From CAYFFZ01 sp049976505 (GTDB taxonomy: Archaea > Thermoproteota > Nitrososphaeria > Conexivisphaerales > UBA164), in contig JBMFIC010000021.1 of assembly GCA_049976505.1 (NCBI GenBank), positions 1-9,197 of the forward strand: a stretch of DNA of 9,197 bases, read 5' to 3'. How positions within the stretch are numbered: position 1 is the first letter of the stretch; each line of letters begins with the position of its first letter. Below are positions 6,087 to 9,197 of the stretch, in pieces. The position numbers and the translations under genes are program-made. A model generated the notes under the pieces. It was not told where the DNA came from. It searched no databases and saw only the letters and a program-made list of their open reading frames with translations.

Positions 6087-8303
6087 GTGGAGTTCAGGTC
6101 GCATCCGGACAAGCTCCTGAGGGATCATCTGCGCGAAGTTGCGGAGAGCGCAAAGGCGCTCGTCTCTGAGGCAGGCAGGGAGGATCTCGCACGGTTTGCT
6201 GAGATCGCGGGCGCCACTCACGACATCGGAAAGTACACCGATATGTTTCAGGAACACCTGAGAAACGGGAAAAGGAACTGCTCTGACCACGCTCTGATAT
6301 CGTCGCTTGTTGCATTTCACGAGGCGCTCAGAAGGACAGGGAACGAGCTTTATTCATTTCTTGTCATGACCTCCGTTTACTCGCACCACGGCCACCTGAA
6401 GGGCATAACAGAGCTGTACGAGCGCATGCATGATCTTGATGACCCAGAGGTTATGGAGCCGTGCCTCTACAGGCAGTACAGGGACATTGAGAAAAAATGG
6501 GATCCAGTTATCAGGAAGGAGCTCCTCTGGTTCAACCTCCAGGAGCTTCCCCCGCTTGACGAGCTCGTGAAGGAGGCAAGGAAGGTCCTGCTAAATCTTA
6601 AGGGAGCTGAGCATGGCTGGAAGGCCTTTCTCGATGGCCTCCTTATGTTCTCGGCGCTCATAGACGCTGACAAGCACAGCGCATCAGGCGTAGAGGCCGA
6701 AAACCCTCAGCCCCAGGATCCGGCCCTCGTGGAGAAGTACGTGCAGCGCCTGAGGACGCGGACAAGCGAAATAAACATGATGAGGGAGCAGCTCTTTAGC
6801 TGGGCGAAGAGCCTCAACACTGATAAGAGCGTGCTTATGCTCTCGGCCCCAACGGGGAGCGGAAAGACGCTCTCGGCCACGCTGATAGGCCTCAGGAGGG
6901 GGAAGAGGAGGCTGATCTACTCCCTGCCATACATCAGCATAATAGAGCAGACCTCCAGCATCCTCTCTGAAATATTCGGGGCTGACTCCGTTCTCAGCTA
7001 TAATCACATGACGTACGTTAAGGAAGCGACGGAGGAGTCCGAGGAGTCAGACCTGGAAAGGAAAATGCTTCTTATCGAGAGCTGGCAGAGCCCGATAGTC
7101 GTTACTACCTTCGAGTCCTTTATCTCGAGCTTCCTTTCAAGCAGCAACTCCAACCTGAAGCGTCTTCACAACATAGCGGGCTCCTTCGTGATACTTGATG
7201 AGGTGCAGTCTCTGCCTCTGGAGCTTGTTGCCCTTGTGTATGAGGCGATAGAGGAGGTGAGCAGGCATCTGAAGGTCGACTTCCTGATCATGAGCGCCAC
7301 GATTCCTTTTGCCATGACCGATGTTGAAAGGCCCATAAAAACTTCCCCAAACAGATACACGATACACGTTGGGGACCTTGACGACTTTCTTACCCCGGCT
7401 GAGCTCGTGCAGAATGTTGATCTCTCAGGAGGGTCAGTCCTCATAGAGCTTAACACGATTTCCGCCGCTGAGGAGGCCTACAAGGAGCTCAGAAGGATGG
7501 GCCATGAGCCAGAGTACCTGTCAACCCGCGTGATCCCAAAGGAAAGAAGGAGCAGAATACAGAGGCTGAGGGAAAGGCTCAGCAGGAAGGAGAGCGTTAG
7601 CCTTGTTTCGACTCAGATAGTCGAAGCCGGCGTCGACCTTGACTTTGCCAGGGGGTACAGGGACCTTGGCCCCCTGGACTCAATCGTGCAGGCAGCTGGC
7701 AGGGTGAACAGAAACGCCGAAAGGGACTCTGGCGACCTTTACGTCTACAGGATAAAAAGGGCTGACAGAGAGGACAGCGACTTCAGGCTCGTCTACGGAA
7801 AGCTAACCGAGCGCATCGCCCTGGAGACGCTCAAGGAGTTCGGAAAAAGCAGCATATCGGAGAGGGATACGGAGGATCTCCTCGGAAAGTACTTTGAAAA
7901 AGTAAGAAGGTACCTGAGGCCTCAGGACTCGCCCAAGTCAGCAGAATACCTGGGCCTGATAAAGAAGCTTGAATACAATGAGGTAAACGTTCAGCTCATT
8001 AAAAACGTTCGCCAGGCGTCTGTCTACGTAGAAGCGGATGAGGAGGCCATGGAGATAGTAGACGGGCTTAAGAAGATCCTTAGCAGTAAAGGGCGTCTGT
8101 ACGAGAGAAAGGCCGAGATCAGGAACCTGTTAAGAAAGGCACAGCAGTACATAGTTAACGTCAACTACGCAAAGGACAGGCTTGGCTTCGACGTGTTAGA
8201 GTATATTGGCTGGTACTACGTTCCAAACGAAAAGTTGTCCAGCTTTTACGACCAAACGCTTGGGCTCAGGGTTTCTGCTGAAGAGGCTGGAGCCTTTATT
8301 TAA
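6087..8303 (+). CDS. cas3: CRISPR-associated nuclease-helicase Cas3 (HD + DExH)
   Basis: Cas3 is recruited by target-bound Cascade, unwinds DNA 3' to 5' and degrades it. The 738-residue protein is the fused form. The N-terminal HD nuclease shows H14, H45-D46 with K49 (THDIGK), H68 (SDHALISSL), H100-H101 (YSHHGHLKG) and D193/D195. The SF2 helicase follows: Walker A APTGSGKT (254-261), LPYISIIEQT (280-289), VVTTFESF (338-345), Walker B-type DEVQ (371-374), SAT (403-405), STQIVEAGVDLDFA (508-521) and arginine-finger motif QAAGRVNR (535-542). The C-terminal 190 residues are the accessory domain. The start is GTG at 6087: an in-frame TAG at 6075-6077 leaves no earlier ATG, GTG or TTG, and the HD domain begins right after it. 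The gene is divergent from the Cascade operon, with its own promoter, and ends in TAA. All catalytic residues are intact. Confidence 0.96.
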   Translation: MEFRSHPDKLLRDHLREVAESAKALVSEAGREDLARFAEIAGATHDIGKYTDMFQEHLRNGKRNCSDHALISSLVAFHEALRRTGNELYSFLVMTSVYSHHGHLKGITELYERMHDLDDPEVMEPCLYRQYRDIEKKWDPVIRKELLWFNLQELPPLDELVKEARKVLLNLKGAEHGWKAFLDGLLMFSALIDADKHSASGVEAENPQPQDPALVEKYVQRLRTRTSEINMMREQLFSWAKSLNTDKSVLMLSAPTGSGKTLSATLIGLRRGKRRLIYSLPYISIIEQTSSILSEIFGADSVLSYNHMTYVKEATEESEESDLERKMLLIESWQSPIVVTTFESFISSFLSSSNSNLKRLHNIAGSFVILDEVQSLPLELVALVYEAIEEVSRHLKVDFLIMSATIPFAMTDVERPIKTSPNRYTIHVGDLDDFLTPAELVQNVDLSGGSVLIELNTISAAEEAYKELRRMGHEPEYLSTRVIPKERRSRIQRLRERLSRKESVSLVSTQIVEAGVDLDFARGYRDLGPLDSIVQAAGRVNRNAERDSGDLYVYRIKRADREDSDFRLVYGKLTERIALETLKEFGKSSISERDTEDLLGKYFEKVRRYLRPQDSPKSAEYLGLIKKLEYNEVNVQLIKNVRQASVYVEADEEAMEIVDGLKKILSSKGRLYERKAEIRNLLRKAQQYIVNVNYAKDRLGFDVLEYIGWYYVPNEKLSSFYDQTLGLRVSAEEAGAFI

Positions 8304-8736
8304 AAGGCCTTAACGCTGTGGCCTTAAGCCCTTATAGACGGGCCTCAAATCTGCTAGAGCGGGCCTATTTTAAACGATCTTCAGCACGATCATCGCCTCA
8401 TATAGGAGTCAATAAAACAGGATCGACCCTTAATGCCTAGCTGACCTGGCTGAACACGCTGGACTCAGAAACGCAGCTGACGGCTAAGATCGCTCGCTGG
8501 CCTCCAAGCTCACCGCTCCCGCGTGATAGTTTATTCTAATCGCGTTTATTCAGGAAGCTTTTGCTGTTCTTTACCGGAAATTCTGTAGCTGCAAACCGTA
8601 TTGAGCTCGATGTGAGTGACGCAGGCAGAGCAACGACCATCGCGGCAAAAATTTTGACGCTAGAATAGCGCATAGCTATCTCTCTTTTATAAAGAGCCCT
8701 TGATATCTTAATCTACGGCCCGATTGATCTTTTTCG
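8304..8736. other. Gene-poor spacer between cas3 and the mcrB-like gene
   Basis: I recognise no gene, tRNA or CRISPR repeat here. The first 65 bases contain GGCCT four times (starting at 8306, 8320, 8341 and 8362), the last three at 21-bp steps, including two CGGGCCT copies. From 8303 to 8669 the plus-strand frame offset by two from cas3 has only two stops (TAG 8438, TAA 8537). It ends with a peptide IELDVSDAGRATTIAAKIL before TAG at 8667, which looks protein-like and could be the tail of a decayed gene. I cannot assign it; a faint likeness to the Alba motif GRAISKAV is not enough. Two short hairpin-type dyads lie at 8665-8679 (ATAGC/GCTAT) and 8682-8696 (CTCTTT/AAAGAG). A T-run at 8730-8734 could serve as an archaeal terminator for transcription coming from cas3. 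Confidence 0.4.
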
Positions 8737-8758
8737 TTTAGAATCATTTGATTCTAAA
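8737..8758. repeat. 10-bp-arm inverted repeat upstream of the mcrB-like promoter
   Basis: The arms TTTAGAATCA (8737-8746) and TGATTCTAAA (8749-8758) are perfect inverted copies separated by TT. The dyad ends 15 bp before the TATA box at 8774. This is a suitable place for a regulator binding as a dimer, or the symmetric arms could form a termination hairpin after the preceding T-run. Length and perfection make chance unlikely, though the AT-rich context lowers the significance somewhat. Confidence 0.6.
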
Positions 8759-8773
8759 AGACGGGCAGTACCA

Positions 8774-8782
8774 TTTATATAA
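8774..8782 (+). promoter_or_regulatory. TATA box of the mcrB-like gene
   Basis: TTTATATAA matches the archaeal TATA consensus closely. Its centre at about 8778 predicts transcription starting near 8804, about 11 bases before the ATG at 8816, so the leader would be very short. There is no clear BRE (the preceding bases are CAGTACCA) and no good Shine-Dalgarno sequence. Confidence 0.65.
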
Positions 8783-8815
8783 AGCTATAAGCAATTAAAA
8801 TGTAGCTTGAGCTCT

Positions 8816-9197
8816 ATGGTTACTCTAACAGAAATTTTAAGGAAGTTCATAGATAGGGCAAAAACCACAGAATTAAGAAAAAAAGACATCGTTGAAAGCC
8901 TTGAAAACCTTTTGCGTGAATTGGGGATTCAAAGCTTAAAAGGTGAAGTTTCTTTTGGCCGAATTATACCTTCTAGGATACCATGGATAGCGTTTCTTCC
9001 TAAGAATGGAAGTATAAAGGTTAGCAATGGTATATTCCCAGTATATTTATATTATAAAAATCACGGAAAATTGATCTTAGCCTATGGCATAAGCGAAACA
9101 AATACGCCAATCGTGAGCTGGCCCCCTAGCGTAATAAACGCTTCAAGAAAAATCGGGGATGTTTTGCCTGAAGCTGAACGCTATAAAGATTCTTACG
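8816..9197 (+). CDS. McrB-like N-terminal domain protein, 3' end outside the window
   Basis: The gene is open to the window end, showing 127 codons from ATG 8816. The visible product begins MVTLTEILRKFIDRAKTTEL, then has IPWIAFLPKNG (about 55-65), GIFPVYLYYKNHGKLILAYGISE (72-94) and NTPIVSWPPSVI (96-107). The pattern 'PVYLYY...LAYGISET..P...W' matches the MrcB/McrB-type N-terminal domain (DUF3578), which binds DNA, in some proteins modified cytosine, and is normally fused to an AAA+ GTPase that drives the McrC nuclease. Whether the AAA+ part and an mcrC follow cannot be seen. The first 120 coding bases I counted (8821-8940) are 40 GC, about 33%, with AAA, TTA and ATA codons, against roughly half or more GC in the cas genes. 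It probably belongs to a different acquired segment of a defence island. Confidence 0.75.
   Translation, partial: MVTLTEILRKFIDRAKTTELRKKDIVESLENLLRELGIQSLKGEVSFGRIIPSRIPWIAFLPKNGSIKVSNGIFPVYLYYKNHGKLILAYGISETNTPIVSWPPSVINASRKIGDVLPEAERYKDSY

Noticed and set aside
6684..7007. Open frame of 107 codons on the strand opposite cas3 (and other long frames opposite cas genes)
   Set aside because: They lie wholly within genes with clear family motifs, have no recognisable domains, and are expected shadows of GC-rich coding sequence.
7197..7208. Cas3 motif II is DEVQ rather than DEAD/DEVH
   Set aside because: The fourth residue of this motif varies in SF2 helicases, and all other Cas3 motifs are intact, so it is not a sign of inactivation.
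8415..8520. Possible tRNA because of GGATCGACCC resembling a T-loop
   Set aside because: No matching acceptor stem, anticodon arm or D-arm could be found around it.
8422..8583. Fragments of the CRISPR repeat word (ATCGACCC near 8422, ACCGGAAA near 8573) as a second degenerate array
   Set aside because: The matches are only six to eight bases, are different parts of the repeat, and show no regular spacing.
8560..8669. Alba-like chromatin protein tail (GRATTIAAKIL compared with GRAISKAV)
   Set aside because: The likeness covers only a few residues and the upstream Alba motifs are missing, so no family can be assigned.

Overview
The window is an almost complete archaeal type I-B CRISPR-Cas locus followed by the start of a McrB-type restriction gene. 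An archaeal host is indicated by Csh-type effector proteins, TATA/BRE-like promoters placed 26-31 bp upstream of start codons that lack Shine-Dalgarno sites (leaderless initiation), frequent AGG/AGA arginine codons and several TTG/GTG starts. The lineage cannot be fixed from the sequence; a Thermoplasmata-like or other AGG-rich archaeon of about 50% GC would fit.

Layout. Positions 1-79 hold the edge of a CRISPR array: a 12-base match repeated at a 67-base period. On the minus strand, running right to left, lies one tight operon: cas8b (5972-4269), cas7 (4204-3290), cas5 (3293-2589), cas6 (2573-1839), cas4 (1832-1332), cas1 (1328-351) and cas2 (348-88), ending 8 bases from the last repeat. cas3 (6087-8303) is divergent from cas8b across a 114-bp region carrying back-to-back promoters. 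A roughly 510-bp stretch without a convincing gene follows (8304-8815). Then comes a strong TATA box and a gene cut by the window end, whose product begins with a McrB-like N-terminal domain and which is clearly more AT-rich than the cas genes.

How the parts work together. Cas1, Cas2 and Cas4 acquire spacers. Cas6 processes the array transcript. Cas8b, Cas7, Cas5 and a small subunit Cas11 form Cascade, which finds DNA and recruits the Cas3 HD-nuclease/helicase. All key active-site residues I looked for are present, so the system appears functional.

The most notable observation is inside cas8b. A near-consensus BRE+TATA element sits 27 bp upstream of an in-frame internal ATG (4682) that opens a 137-residue C-terminal product. 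This suggests the small subunit Cas11 is made from its own internal, leaderless promoter. A 7-bp-arm palindrome between the likely TATA box and the start of cas7, and a 10-bp-arm palindrome just upstream of the mcrB-like promoter, are candidate operators.
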